A stretch of 64,000 nt of DNA from Candidatus Eiseniibacteriota bacterium (GTDB lineage: Bacteria; Eisenbacteria; RBG-16-71-46): assembly GCA_016215625.1 (NCBI GenBank), contig JACRIW010000048.1, forward strand, positions 27,518 to 91,517. The letters run 5' to 3'. A program made the position numbers and the translations under genes. This document shows, one piece after another, positions 44,999-51,695 of the stretch; position 1 is the stretch's first letter, and each line of letters begins with the position of its first letter. Below the pieces are notes generated by a model that had not been told where the DNA came from, did not search any database, and saw only the letters and a program-made list of their open reading frames with translations.

Positions 44999-46551
44999 CC
45001 TTGCCTCCCGTGTGTGCGGCGGCCCCGCCGCGGTTCCGGCAGCCTCAGCGCGAGTTCGCACTCCCGCGCCGGCACATCCACACGCGCGATGACCACGTTC
45101 ACCGGATCCCCGAGCGTGAACCGTCGGCGCGTCCTGCGTCCCACCAGTCGAACCCCCGAGGGATCGAGATCGAAGCGGTCGTCCGAGTCCATGGCGAGAC
45201 GGACGAAACCGTCCACCGGAACGTCGTCGAGCTCCACGAAGAACCCGCGGGGAATGAGCCCCGAGATACTACCCGATACGCGTTCGCCGAGTCTCGTTTC
45301 CAGATGCCGCAGTCCCTTCACGCGCACGCCCTCGCGTTCGGCCGCGGTCGCGTCCTGCTCCCGGCCGCTGCACTGCGCGGCCAGTTCCGCGTTCGCCGCC
45401 GGGTCCCAGGCACCATCGCGCGCGCCGAGGATCCACTCGCGCACGCGACGGTGCACGTGCAGGTCGGGGTAGCGCCGGATGGGCGAGGTGAAATGCAGGT
45501 ATTCCCGTGTCGCGAGCCCGAAGTGCCCCAGGTCGCGCTCGCAGTATCGCGCGCGTGTGAGCGAGCGCAGCGCGAGGCGGTGCACGAGACGCTTCTTCGC
45601 GCCGTCGAGCGGGATCGCGAGCAGCGCCTGCAGCGCCCGGTGCGGCTCGCCGGCGTTCCCCAGCCGAGGCAGGCCCAGCACCTTCAGCATCTCGTCGAGT
45701 TCGGCCAGCTTGTGGCTCGCCGGCGGCTCATGAACCCGCCAGAGCATGCCGGCGCCGCGGACCGTGCCGGCCTCGCCCACGCAGCGGTTCGCGAGCAGCA
45801 TGAACTCTTCCACCAGTTCGTGGCTCTCGAGGTGCGGCCGCCTCTCGATGGCGAGCGTCCGACCGGCTTCGTCGACGCGCGCCTTCACCTCGGGCGACTC
45901 GATCGCGAGGGCGCCCGCGGCGAACCGTCGCGCGCGCATGCGGCGCGCGAGCGCCATCAGCCGTTCGCAGGCCTGCTGCTGCGCGTGCGGCAGGGGCTCG
46001 CCGCCCTCGAGCGCCTGCTCGACACGCTCGTAGCTCAGCTTCGCGCGGCTTCGAATGACCGTGACGGCGAAACGGTATTCGTGCAGCACGGCATCGTCGT
46101 CGAGCAGCACGAGCGCCGAGAGCGCGAGCCGGTCCACGCCCTCGCGCAGCGAACACAGGTCGGCCGAAAGCCGTTCGGGCAGCATCGGCACGACGCCGCC
46201 CGGCAGGTAGCAGCTCGTGCCGCGTTCGCGCGCCTCGGCATCGAGCGCCGTGCCCGGACGCACGTAGTGCGAGACGTCGGCGATGTGGATGCCGACCTCC
46301 CAGCGGTGCGTTCCGACGCGGCGGATGGACAGCGCGTCGTCGTGGTCGCGGGCGTCCTCGGGGTCGATCGTGAACACGAGGTGCTCGCGCAGGTCGAGAC
46401 GTCCCTCGACGTCGTCCGGGCCGGGTTCGCCGAAGGCGTCGGCCTCGTCCAGCACGCGCTGCGGGAAATGCTGCCGGAGGCGGAACTGCGAGGCGACGAT
46501 CGCGTCGTCCCACTCGGGTCGATCGTCCGCTCCGAGCACTTCCACGAGCAT
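44989..46551 (-). CDS. rnr: RNase R/RNase II-family 3'-5' exoribonuclease
   Basis: The first in-frame ATG at 46551 gives 520 residues. The RNB catalytic part has TIDPEDARDHDDALS with metal Asp residues and HFTSPIRRYPDLHVHR. A C-terminal S1 domain has RVSGSISGLIPRGFFVEL. Family-like coding clearly continues in frame upstream (GRAHFARGRWSFDP, then LAPEDGDYCIAEVP, about 46552-46740), but no ATG, GTG or TTG occurs there, so the true start may be non-canonical or use a frameshift from the bS22-like gene. The N-terminal winged helix and first cold-shock domain of full RNase R are missing. It probably degrades structured RNA. Confidence 0.86.
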   Translation of the reverse strand: MLVEVLGADDRPEWDDAIVASQFRLRQHFPQRVLDEADAFGEPGPDDVEGRLDLREHLVFTIDPEDARDHDDALSIRRVGTHRWEVGIHIADVSHYVRPGTALDAEARERGTSCYLPGGVVPMLPERLSADLCSLREGVDRLALSALVLLDDDAVLHEYRFAVTVIRSRAKLSYERVEQALEGGEPLPHAQQQACERLMALARRMRARRFAAGALAIESPEVKARVDEAGRTLAIERRPHLESHELVEEFMLLANRCVGEAGTVRGAGMLWRVHEPPASHKLAELDEMLKVLGLPRLGNAGEPHRALQALLAIPLDGAKKRLVHRLALRSLTRARYCERDLGHFGLATREYLHFTSPIRRYPDLHVHRRVREWILGARDGAWDPAANAELAAQCSGREQDATAAEREGVRVKGLRHLETRLGERVSGSISGLIPRGFFVELDDVPVDGFVRLAMDSDDRFDLDPSGVRLVGRRTRRRFTLGDPVNVVIARVDVPARECELALRLPEPRRGRRTHGRQGWR

Positions 46552-46738
46552 CGCGGGCCCGTCGTCCGGGACCTCGGCGATGCAGTAGTCCCCGTCCTCG
46601 GGAGCGAGCGAGCCTTTCCACCGAAGCTCACGAACCCCGCCCGCCCATCGGCGTGCGGGGTCGAAGCTCCAACGGCCGCGCGCAAAGTGCGCGCGGCCGA
46701 GGAGACGGCGGACCGGTTCGGCGTCCCGAAAAGGGCGA

Positions 46739-46834
46739 CTAGCGGATGCGCTTCTTATGACGATTCTTCCGGAGGCGCTTCTTTCGCTTGTGAGTCGCGA
46801 TCTTCTTCCGCTTCCGCTTCTTTCCAGAACCCAT
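46739..46834 (-). CDS. Small basic ribosomal protein, bS22 / AURKAIP1(mS38)-type
   Basis: A 31-residue protein, MGSGKKRKRKKIATHKRKKR and then LRKNRHKKRIR, almost wholly Lys/Arg. It matches the AURKAIP1/COX24 mini-domain seen in Bacteroidota and Mycobacterium bS22, which sits on the 30S subunit near the decoding centre. GAGGAG lies 5-6 bases before the ATG. It falls between HU and the RNase R-like gene, 22 bases after the HU stop. The RNase frame remains open across this gene in the +1 register. Its small size would make automated callers miss it. Confidence 0.85.
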   Translation of the reverse strand: MGSGKKRKRKKIATHKRKKRLRKNRHKKRIR

Positions 46835-46856
46835 TCCAGCTCCTCTTTGGCGGCCG

Positions 46857-47162
46857 TCAGCCGGCGACCGTCTGTTCCTGATTGGCAGGTTCCAGCACGA
46901 GAGCCTTCAGCTCACGGCTGGGTTTGAAAACCGGGACGAGCTTCGCGGGCACGAGCACTTCCGTACCGCTGCGCGGATTACGCGCACGACGCGCACGGCG
47001 CTCACGCACCTTGAACGTACCGAAGCCGCGAATCTCGAGATGCTTTCCTTCACTCAACGCACGGCACACCGAGTCGAGCAATCCGTCCACGATGATGGCC
47101 GTGTGATTCCTGGAGATGCCCGTTGCAACGGCGATCTCTTCGACGAGGTCCGCCTTGGTCAT
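46857..47162 (-). CDS. HU/IHF-family DNA-binding protein
   Basis: A 101-residue nucleoid protein. TKADLVEEIAVATGISRNHTAIIVDGLLD begins the dimerisation helices, and EIRGFGTFKVRERRARRARNPRSGTEV is the HU signature at the start of the DNA-binding arms. FKPSRELKALV follows, with a short acidic tail. AGGAGG lies 7 bases before the ATG. It is upstream of the bS22-like and RNase R-like genes. Confidence 0.95.
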   Translation of the reverse strand: MTKADLVEEIAVATGISRNHTAIIVDGLLDSVCRALSEGKHLEIRGFGTFKVRERRARRARNPRSGTEVLVPAKLVPVFKPSRELKALVLEPANQEQTVAG

Positions 47163-47199
47163 GTGCGCCCCTCCTGATGAATCGCTCAACCCTGTTCGA

Positions 47200-47419
47200 C
47201 TACGGTCGGCACCCGCACCCTCCCGAACCACAGGGGCCGGGCGAAGTACGCATTCCACTTTCACATGCCGACGCGGCCGCGACGGCGAACACGCTGAACT
47301 GCCGTTCCGTCCGAGCCTCTCCACAGCGAGGGCACGGTGGAGCCGGGGAAGTTCCAGCGATCCAGCAGTGATTCGAACGTTTGCCAGCATGCCGGGCAGC
47401 GACAGCCGTGAAGCGGCAC
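47200..47419 (-). pseudogene. FmdB-type zinc-ribbon gene with a frameshift
   Basis: Two frames together give a FmdB-family protein. GTG at 47419 (GGAGG 5 bases upstream) starts VPLHGCRCPACWQTFESLLD with the first CxxC. From about 47365 the shifted frame continues PAPPCPRCGEARTERQFSVF with the second CxxC and ends in GPCGSGGCGCRP at 47200. One base insertion or deletion joins them, since 220 bases is one more than a multiple of three. Either the gene is newly broken, the sequence has an error, or a programmed shift occurs. FmdB proteins are small putative regulators. HU follows 37 bases downstream. Confidence 0.7.
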
Positions 47420-47444
47420 ACCGACCTCCGCGTTGGTTACCGGG

Positions 47445-47474
47445 AAAATAAGCCGGAAGTGCCGTCCGCGTAAA
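47445..47474 (-). promoter_or_regulatory. Candidate promoter for FmdB-HU-bS22-rnr operon
   Basis: Minus-strand TTTACG (47474-47469), an 18-base spacer and TATTTT (47450-47445), with the start point about 20 bases before the FmdB GTG. It lies just after the end of the microcompartment operon. Confidence 0.45.
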
Positions 47475-47484
47475 GTCGCCCGTC

Positions 47485-47760
47485 TCAGGCCGGGCCCGGA
47501 TCGGCCTCGTCCACCACCCCGACGATGACGGTGCGGACGGGGCCGCGAGCCTTCCGGAGCACCTGGGCGGCCGAGTTTCCCTCGTCCGCGACGAGCACCC
47601 GGTCGCCGATCCCGGCGTCCACGGCGTCCACTGCGATGACCGGGGCGCTCTGCGCCTTGCCGGGCGTGGGCTCGGCCTGGACGAGCAGGAGCTTCTGGGC
47701 GGCCAGATGCGGGTGCTTCACGGTCGCCACGACCTCGCCCACCACGCGCGCCAGGAACAT
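47485..47760 (-). CDS. BMC-P pentameric shell protein (EutN/CcmL family), copy 3
   Basis: A 91-residue EutN/CcmL-type protein that caps the vertices of bacterial microcompartments. MFLARVVGEVVATVKHPHL is the standard first strand, followed by KLLLVQAEPTPG, VIAVDAVDAGIGDRVLVADEG (the typical D-x-V-x-A-G-x-G-D-x-V loop), and a C-terminal IVGVVDEAD. Its ATG shares a base with the preceding BMC-P stop (TGATG). It is the last gene of the operon and distinct from copies 1 and 2. Confidence 0.94.
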   Translation of the reverse strand: MFLARVVGEVVATVKHPHLAAQKLLLVQAEPTPGKAQSAPVIAVDAVDAGIGDRVLVADEGNSAAQVLRKARGPVRTVIVGVVDEADPGPA

Positions 47761-48044
47761 CAGCGCGTCGCCCCGGGAGCCTCGCGCACGTCGTCCACGA
47801 GCCCGACGATGGCCGCGTCGGCCGGGTTCTCGGGATTCGCGAGGATGGTCGAGGCCTCGCGGCCCCGGACGTAGAACACGAGCTGCCCGGGCGCGGCCGA
47901 GACCGCGTCGAGCGCCACGAGCGGGCGCGCCGAGGAGGCCTTGCCCGCCGAATCGCACGGCTGCACCAGCAGCAGGCGCTGGCCCTTCCAGGCCGGAACC
48001 TTCTCGGTGCACACGACCGTGCCGATGACGCGCGCGAAGTGCAT
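47760..48044 (-). CDS. BMC-P pentameric shell protein (EutN/CcmL family), copy 2
   Basis: A 94-residue vertex protein starting MHFARVIGTVVCTEKVPAWKG, with QRLLLVQPCD, LVALDAVSAAPGQLVFYVRGREAS and AAIVGLVDDV in family order. The loop SAAPGQLV differs from the GxGxxV of other copies. TGATG couplings link it to the BMC-T gene before it and the BMC-P gene after it, implying balanced low-level translation as expected for vertex proteins. Confidence 0.93.
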   Translation of the reverse strand: MHFARVIGTVVCTEKVPAWKGQRLLLVQPCDSAGKASSARPLVALDAVSAAPGQLVFYVRGREASTILANPENPADAAIVGLVDDVREAPGATR

Positions 48045-48595
48045 CAGGCCAGCCGGGCGCGCAGCCGCGGATCGAGCCGCGGAATCACGACGGAGCGCGC
48101 GAGCAGCCCGCGCTTCTGGGCGTCGGCCTTGCCGGCCGTGACCCCGGCCTGCACGGCGCTCAACGAGCCCGACATCATGACGACGCCCTTGCCGCCGAGC
48201 CCGTTGGCCAGGCGGACGTCACGCAGCGTGATCTCGGCCGCCTTGGCCGCGAGGTCGGCCGCGACGATGGCGGAAGCCGCGGTCAGCGTCTCGATCACGC
48301 CGTACGCGTCGTCCGGATTCGCCGGCACGAGACCGCGGAGCGCGCGCAGGACGTCCGCGTGCAACTGCGGGATGAACAACTGGTCGAGCAACGTGTCGGC
48401 CGCGACCTTGACGCCGCGCTGGTGCGACGAGCGCACGGTCGCGACGTCCCCGCCGATCAGGATCCAGTAGCGGCCCGGCGACAGCGTGCTCGCCTCGAGC
48501 ACGTCGATCTCGGACTGCTTCACCATGGCGTCGGCGACGACGATGCCCTGGGCGATGCTCGAGGTTTCGATGGCGGCGACGGCGACGTGGCTCAT
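48044..48595 (-). CDS. BMC-T tandem-domain shell protein
   Basis: A 183-residue protein with two BMC domains (about 3-90 and 95-180). Domain one has AAIETSSIAQGIVVADAMVKQ; domain two has YGVIETLTAASAIVAADLAAKAAE with VMMSGSLSAVQAGVTAG. BMC-T trimers form pseudohexameric facets, often with gated or metal-bearing pores. It contains no cysteine, so the Fe-S pore of PduT is excluded. The start overlaps the aldehyde dehydrogenase stop by 4 bases. Confidence 0.92.
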   Translation of the reverse strand: MSHVAVAAIETSSIAQGIVVADAMVKQSEIDVLEASTLSPGRYWILIGGDVATVRSSHQRGVKVAADTLLDQLFIPQLHADVLRALRGLVPANPDDAYGVIETLTAASAIVAADLAAKAAEITLRDVRLANGLGGKGVVMMSGSLSAVQAGVTAGKADAQKRGLLARSVVIPRLDPRLRARLA

Positions 48596-50001
48596 ACGAT
48601 CCGGAAGCGGTCCTTGAGCGTGCAACGGCGCAGGCGCGTGAAGCTGCGTGCGGTCGTCATGCCTTCGCCCGTGGGACTCGCGATGGTGAAGCTGGTGGGA
48701 CCCTCGCCGTTCCAGCCGAGGCCGGAGGCGTGCGGGCCGTTCTTCACGAAGATGGAGCAGTCCATGGCGCGCGCCATCTTCGAGAGCATGTCGATGTTGC
48801 GGGAATGCATGGACGCCGTGTGCCGGTAGCCGTGCTCGACCTCGACGGCGAAGTCGATACCCTCGTCCGCGTTGCGCACGCGCACGAGCGGCAGGATCGG
48901 CATCATGAGTTCGGTCCACAGGAACGGGTGGTCGCCGTCCACCTCGCACACCGCGAGGCGCTTCGACGCGTCGCACGGGATCCCGGCGTCGCGCAGGATC
49001 ACGTCCACGTTCTTGCCGACGTACTTCTTGTTCACGCCGCCGTGCCTGCGCGGCCCCTTCTCGTACTCGAGCACCATCTTGCGCAGTTGCTCGGTCTGGT
49101 GCGGCTGCAGGATCACCGCGCCCGAGCGCGACATGAGTTCCTTGAGCCGGTCCGCGACGATCGAGACGCAGACGATTTCCTTCTCGTCCACGCAGATGAT
49201 GTTGTTGTCGAGCGAGGCACCCATGACGAGGTCGCGCGCGGCCTGTTCGAGGTCGGCGGTCTCGTCGACCACGGACGGCGGATTGCCCGGGCCGGCGCAG
49301 ATGGACTTCTTGCCCGACGCCATCGCCTCCTTCACCACGGCGGGACCGCCCGTGACGACGTTGAGGCGCGTGCCGCGGTGCTGGAGCAGCGCCTTCGCCA
49401 CGTCGATCGTCGGCTCGGCGACCGAGTGCAGCAACGGCAGCGGTGCGCCCGCGCGGCGCGCGGCGCGGTTCATCTGGTCGATCGTGAACGTCGAGATGCG
49501 GCGCGCGCTCGGGTGCGGACAGAACACCGCGACGTTGCCGCCCGCGATCATCGAGATGCCGTTGTTGATGATCGTGTCCGACGGGTTCGTGACCGGGGTG
49601 ATGACGCCGATGACCCCGTAAGGCGCGCGTTCGACGAGCGTGAGGCCGTGATCGCCCGTCCACACCGAGGCCTCGATGTCCTCGGTGCCCGGCGTCTTCT
49701 CGATCACGAGCCGGTTCTTGACGATCTTGTCCTCGACGCGTCCGAGCCCGGTCTCCTCGACCGCGAGCGTGGCCAGCGTGTCGAGATGCGCGAGCATCGC
49801 CGCCCGGATGGACGCGATGATGCGCGCCCGCGTCTCGAGCGGCACTTCGCGGAACGCTTCGAACGAACGGCGCGCCGCCGCGACGGCCTCGTCGAGCGTG
49901 GCGTGCACGCCCAGGGGCTGCGCGCCGTCGCCACCGGCGCGCTCGATCTGGTCGAGCACGTCGGCGACGATGGTCTGGATGCGATGCGGGTCGAGCGACA
50001 C
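48592..50001 (-). CDS. CoA-acylating aldehyde dehydrogenase of microcompartment type (EutE/PduP-like)
   Basis: A 469-residue NAD-dependent enzyme converting an aldehyde and CoA to acyl-CoA. Residues 1-22 (DPHRIQTIVADVLDQIE) form an amphipathic helix like encapsulation peptides, followed by a Gly/Ala linker. The catalytic domain has GVIGVITPVTNPSDTIINN, GPAVVKEAMASGKKSICAGP and catalytic Cys270 in SLDNNIICVDEK. It is the only enzyme in the shell operon. The starter is GTG at 50001, four bases after the preceding BMC-P gene. The substrate aldehyde is unknown. Confidence 0.95.
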   Translation of the reverse strand: MSLDPHRIQTIVADVLDQIERAGGDGAQPLGVHATLDEAVAAARRSFEAFREVPLETRARIIASIRAAMLAHLDTLATLAVEETGLGRVEDKIVKNRLVIEKTPGTEDIEASVWTGDHGLTLVERAPYGVIGVITPVTNPSDTIINNGISMIAGGNVAVFCPHPSARRISTFTIDQMNRAARRAGAPLPLLHSVAEPTIDVAKALLQHRGTRLNVVTGGPAVVKEAMASGKKSICAGPGNPPSVVDETADLEQAARDLVMGASLDNNIICVDEKEIVCVSIVADRLKELMSRSGAVILQPHQTEQLRKMVLEYEKGPRRHGGVNKKYVGKNVDVILRDAGIPCDASKRLAVCEVDGDHPFLWTELMMPILPLVRVRNADEGIDFAVEVEHGYRHTASMHSRNIDMLSKMARAMDCSIFVKNGPHASGLGWNGEGPTSFTIASPTGEGMTTARSFTRLRRCTLKDRFRIV

Positions 50002-50005
50002 GAGG

Positions 50006-50311
50006 TCAGCCCTTCACGCCGAGGCTCTTGAGATAGACGTCCTTCCCGTCCACCTCGACCGCGTCGACGATCCCGCAGATCACGTGGTCCACCGGACGGT
50101 CCTTGGTCACCTCGGTGAGTCGGGCCGAGGATCCCGCGGCGACGAGCACGATCTCGCCCGTTCCGGCGCCCACGGCATCCACCGCGACGACGAAGTTGCC
50201 GGCTGGCTTGAACTGGCCGTCGACTTCGCGCGCGAGCATGAGCTTGAGGCCCGAGAGGCCGCTGTCCTTGCGTGTGGACACGACCGTTCCGAGCACCTGT
50301 GCGAGCAGCAT
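50006..50311 (-). CDS. BMC-P pentameric shell protein (EutN/CcmL family), copy 1
   Basis: A 101-residue vertex protein beginning MLLAQVLGTVVSTRKDSGLSG, with LKLMLAREVD, VVAVDAVGAGTGEIVLVAAGSSAR and HVICGIVDAVEVDGKDVY. The longer C-terminal tail sets it apart from the two later copies. It sits between BMC-H and aldehyde dehydrogenase genes with gaps of 3 and 4 bases. Confidence 0.94.
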   Translation of the reverse strand: MLLAQVLGTVVSTRKDSGLSGLKLMLAREVDGQFKPAGNFVVAVDAVGAGTGEIVLVAAGSSARLTEVTKDRPVDHVICGIVDAVEVDGKDVYLKSLGVKG

Positions 50312-50314
50312 GTC

Positions 50315-50614
50315 TTACTTCTTGCCGGCGGGCTCGGGGCGACGGATCGGAAGCACGTCCTCGAGCTGGCCGTGCGGACGCGGGATCACGTGCACGGAGA
50401 CCACTTCGCCGACCTTCGCGGCCGCCGCGGCGCCCGCTTCCGTGGCCGCACGGACCGCGGCGACGTCGCCGCGCACCACCGTCGTCACGTAGCCGCCACC
50501 GATCTTCTCGTAGTGCACGAGCGTGACGCGGGCCGCCTTCACCATCGCGTCCGACGCTTCGACCATCGCGACGAAGCCACGCGTCTCGATCAGGCCAAGG
50601 GCTTCTTCCTGCAT
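50315..50614 (-). CDS. BMC-H hexameric shell protein with glycine-lined pore
   Basis: A 99-residue PduA/EutM-like protein. [24 protein letters not shown] is the canonical first half. [21 protein letters not shown] contains a GGG pore loop comparable to the GSG pores of PduA-type proteins, and [16 protein letters not shown] closes the domain. It should be the main facet tile with a small polar pore. Confidence 0.95.
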   Translation of the reverse strand: MQEEALGLIETRGFVAMVEASDAMVKAARVTLVHYEKIGGGYVTTVVRGDVAAVRAATEAGAAAAAKVGEVVSVHVIPRPHGQLEDVLPIRRPEPAGKK

Positions 50615-50668
50615 CGCTTCCTCCCGCTGCTGCGGTTCAATGCTTCGGTGTCCGGGCCGGCGAAGACG

Positions 50669-50956
50669 TCAGCCCCGTTCGAACAGGAACTCCAGCTCCG
50701 GGTCCGGCGCCGGGATCACGTGCCCCCGGAGCACCTCGCCCACGGCGCGCGCCGCGGCTTCACCCGCCGCCACCGCCGCTTCCACATCCGCCAGCGCGCC
50801 GCGCACCACGATGGTGATGCGTGCGTCGCGCGTCACGTCGTATCGCGAGACCGTGACCTGCGCCGCCTTGGCCATGGCGTCCGCGGCTTCCACCGCGGCG
50901 ACCCAGCCCCGAGTTTCCAGCAACCCGACGGAAACCCGTGGGCGACGCTCGTTCAT
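50669..50956 (-). CDS. BMC-H hexameric shell protein with charged pore loop
   Basis: A 95-residue BMC-H protein: VGLLETRGWVAAVEAADAMAKAA, then YDVTRDARITIVVRGALADVEAA, and HVIPAPDPELEFLFERG. The pore loop reads RDAR instead of a glycine triplet, so its pore should be charged and differ in selectivity. I chose ATG at 50956 because AGGAG lies 9 bases upstream and the N-terminus matches family length. An ATG at 50995, 18 bases after the -10 box, would add 13 residues. It is the first gene of the operon. Confidence 0.92.
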   Translation of the reverse strand: MNERRPRVSVGLLETRGWVAAVEAADAMAKAAQVTVSRYDVTRDARITIVVRGALADVEAAVAAGEAAARAVGEVLRGHVIPAPDPELEFLFERG

Positions 50957-51013
50957 TCCGGCCTTCTCCTGCTTCTCGATTCGCGCTGCGGCCATCCGCG
51001 GCGCGGGAGCGGC

Positions 51014-51042
51014 ACGCTAACAGTGCCCGGGAGAAGGGTCAA
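51014..51042 (-). promoter_or_regulatory. Promoter of the microcompartment operon
   Basis: Minus-strand TTGACC (51042-51037), a 17-base spacer and TAGCGT (51019-51014), identical in both boxes to the pgeF promoter. The predicted start is near 51007, giving a leader of about 50 bases to the chosen BMC-H start. Confidence 0.6.
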
Positions 51043-51695
51043 CGCCGCGCGGCCCGAGGGTGCGGCGCCTCCGGTCACTCCCGTGCGCACGCCAGACGCC
51101 GAAACGCCGCCTCCCGTTTCCGGAAGACGGCGTTCGGTGCTTCATGGGCCCTGATCTGCGGTCGCGTGAGTCGAGCACGGAGGCCATGTGCGCCGCCAGG
51201 CTCAGGGCCCGTCATAAAGGTTCCCCGCGGCAACCGTGTGCCGGTCCGACAGACTCCTTCGCTCGCGATAGGGGGATCAGCCCGTAGACAGCCAAGCACG
51301 AGAAGCGCAGGGAACACATCGAGTATTCGGTTTGTTTGCCGCCCCGGTCCGCTCCCGACGTTCCGGCTGATCCCGGCTTCGTCTTCGACCACCGCGTTCC
51401 GGCTTCACCGAATACCTATCGCAAGGTCGGTGCCGAAAGCAGGAATGCGCTCCGTCCACCCGCATGTGGTTGCGAGTTGGTCGAGCGATGCGCCGAAAGG
51501 CGCAGTCCATGCGGATCCGCCGTGCGAAGCGCCGTGCACCGCGCACGGGCGCGCGTTGCGAACAGGCCGACGCGTGCTGCCGCAGGAGCCGCGGATGCTC
51601 CCGGGTTGGGGCAAATGCCACCGCGATCGGGCCGGCTCACCCGTGAGACCGCGCACTCGGAGTCGTCCGCGACGCGCTCTCGCGCCGCGCGGCGC
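51043..51695. other. Long non-coding gap between transporter and microcompartment operons
   Basis: About 650 bases with no credible gene on either strand. The open frames lack family motifs, ribosome sites and the third-position GC bias of neighbours, and base composition is lower in GC than around it. It holds an AACGCCG/CGGCGTT stem near 51101-51132 and a GGGCCCTGA/TCAGGGCCC inverted repeat. It may be a decayed gene, a regulatory region, or host an RNA. Confidence 0.6.
51146..51210. repeat. GGGCCCTGA inverted repeat
   Basis: GGGCCCTGA (51146-51154) and TCAGGGCCC (51202-51210) are perfect 9-base inverted copies separated by 47 bases inside the long non-coding gap. They could close a structured RNA arm or be a binding site. 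Confidence 0.4.

Noticed and set aside
46035..46685. Alternative frame with a HADGRAGFVSFGG stretch resembling a cold-shock domain
   Set aside because: The resemblance is short and the frame soon becomes Arg/Ser-rich. The RNB frame continues with RWSFDP and EDGDYCIAEVP, which fits the exonuclease better.
51043..51695. Possible RNase P RNA, tmRNA or SRP RNA in the long gap
   Set aside because: No conserved core segments of those RNAs and no tRNA-like end could be found by eye on either strand.
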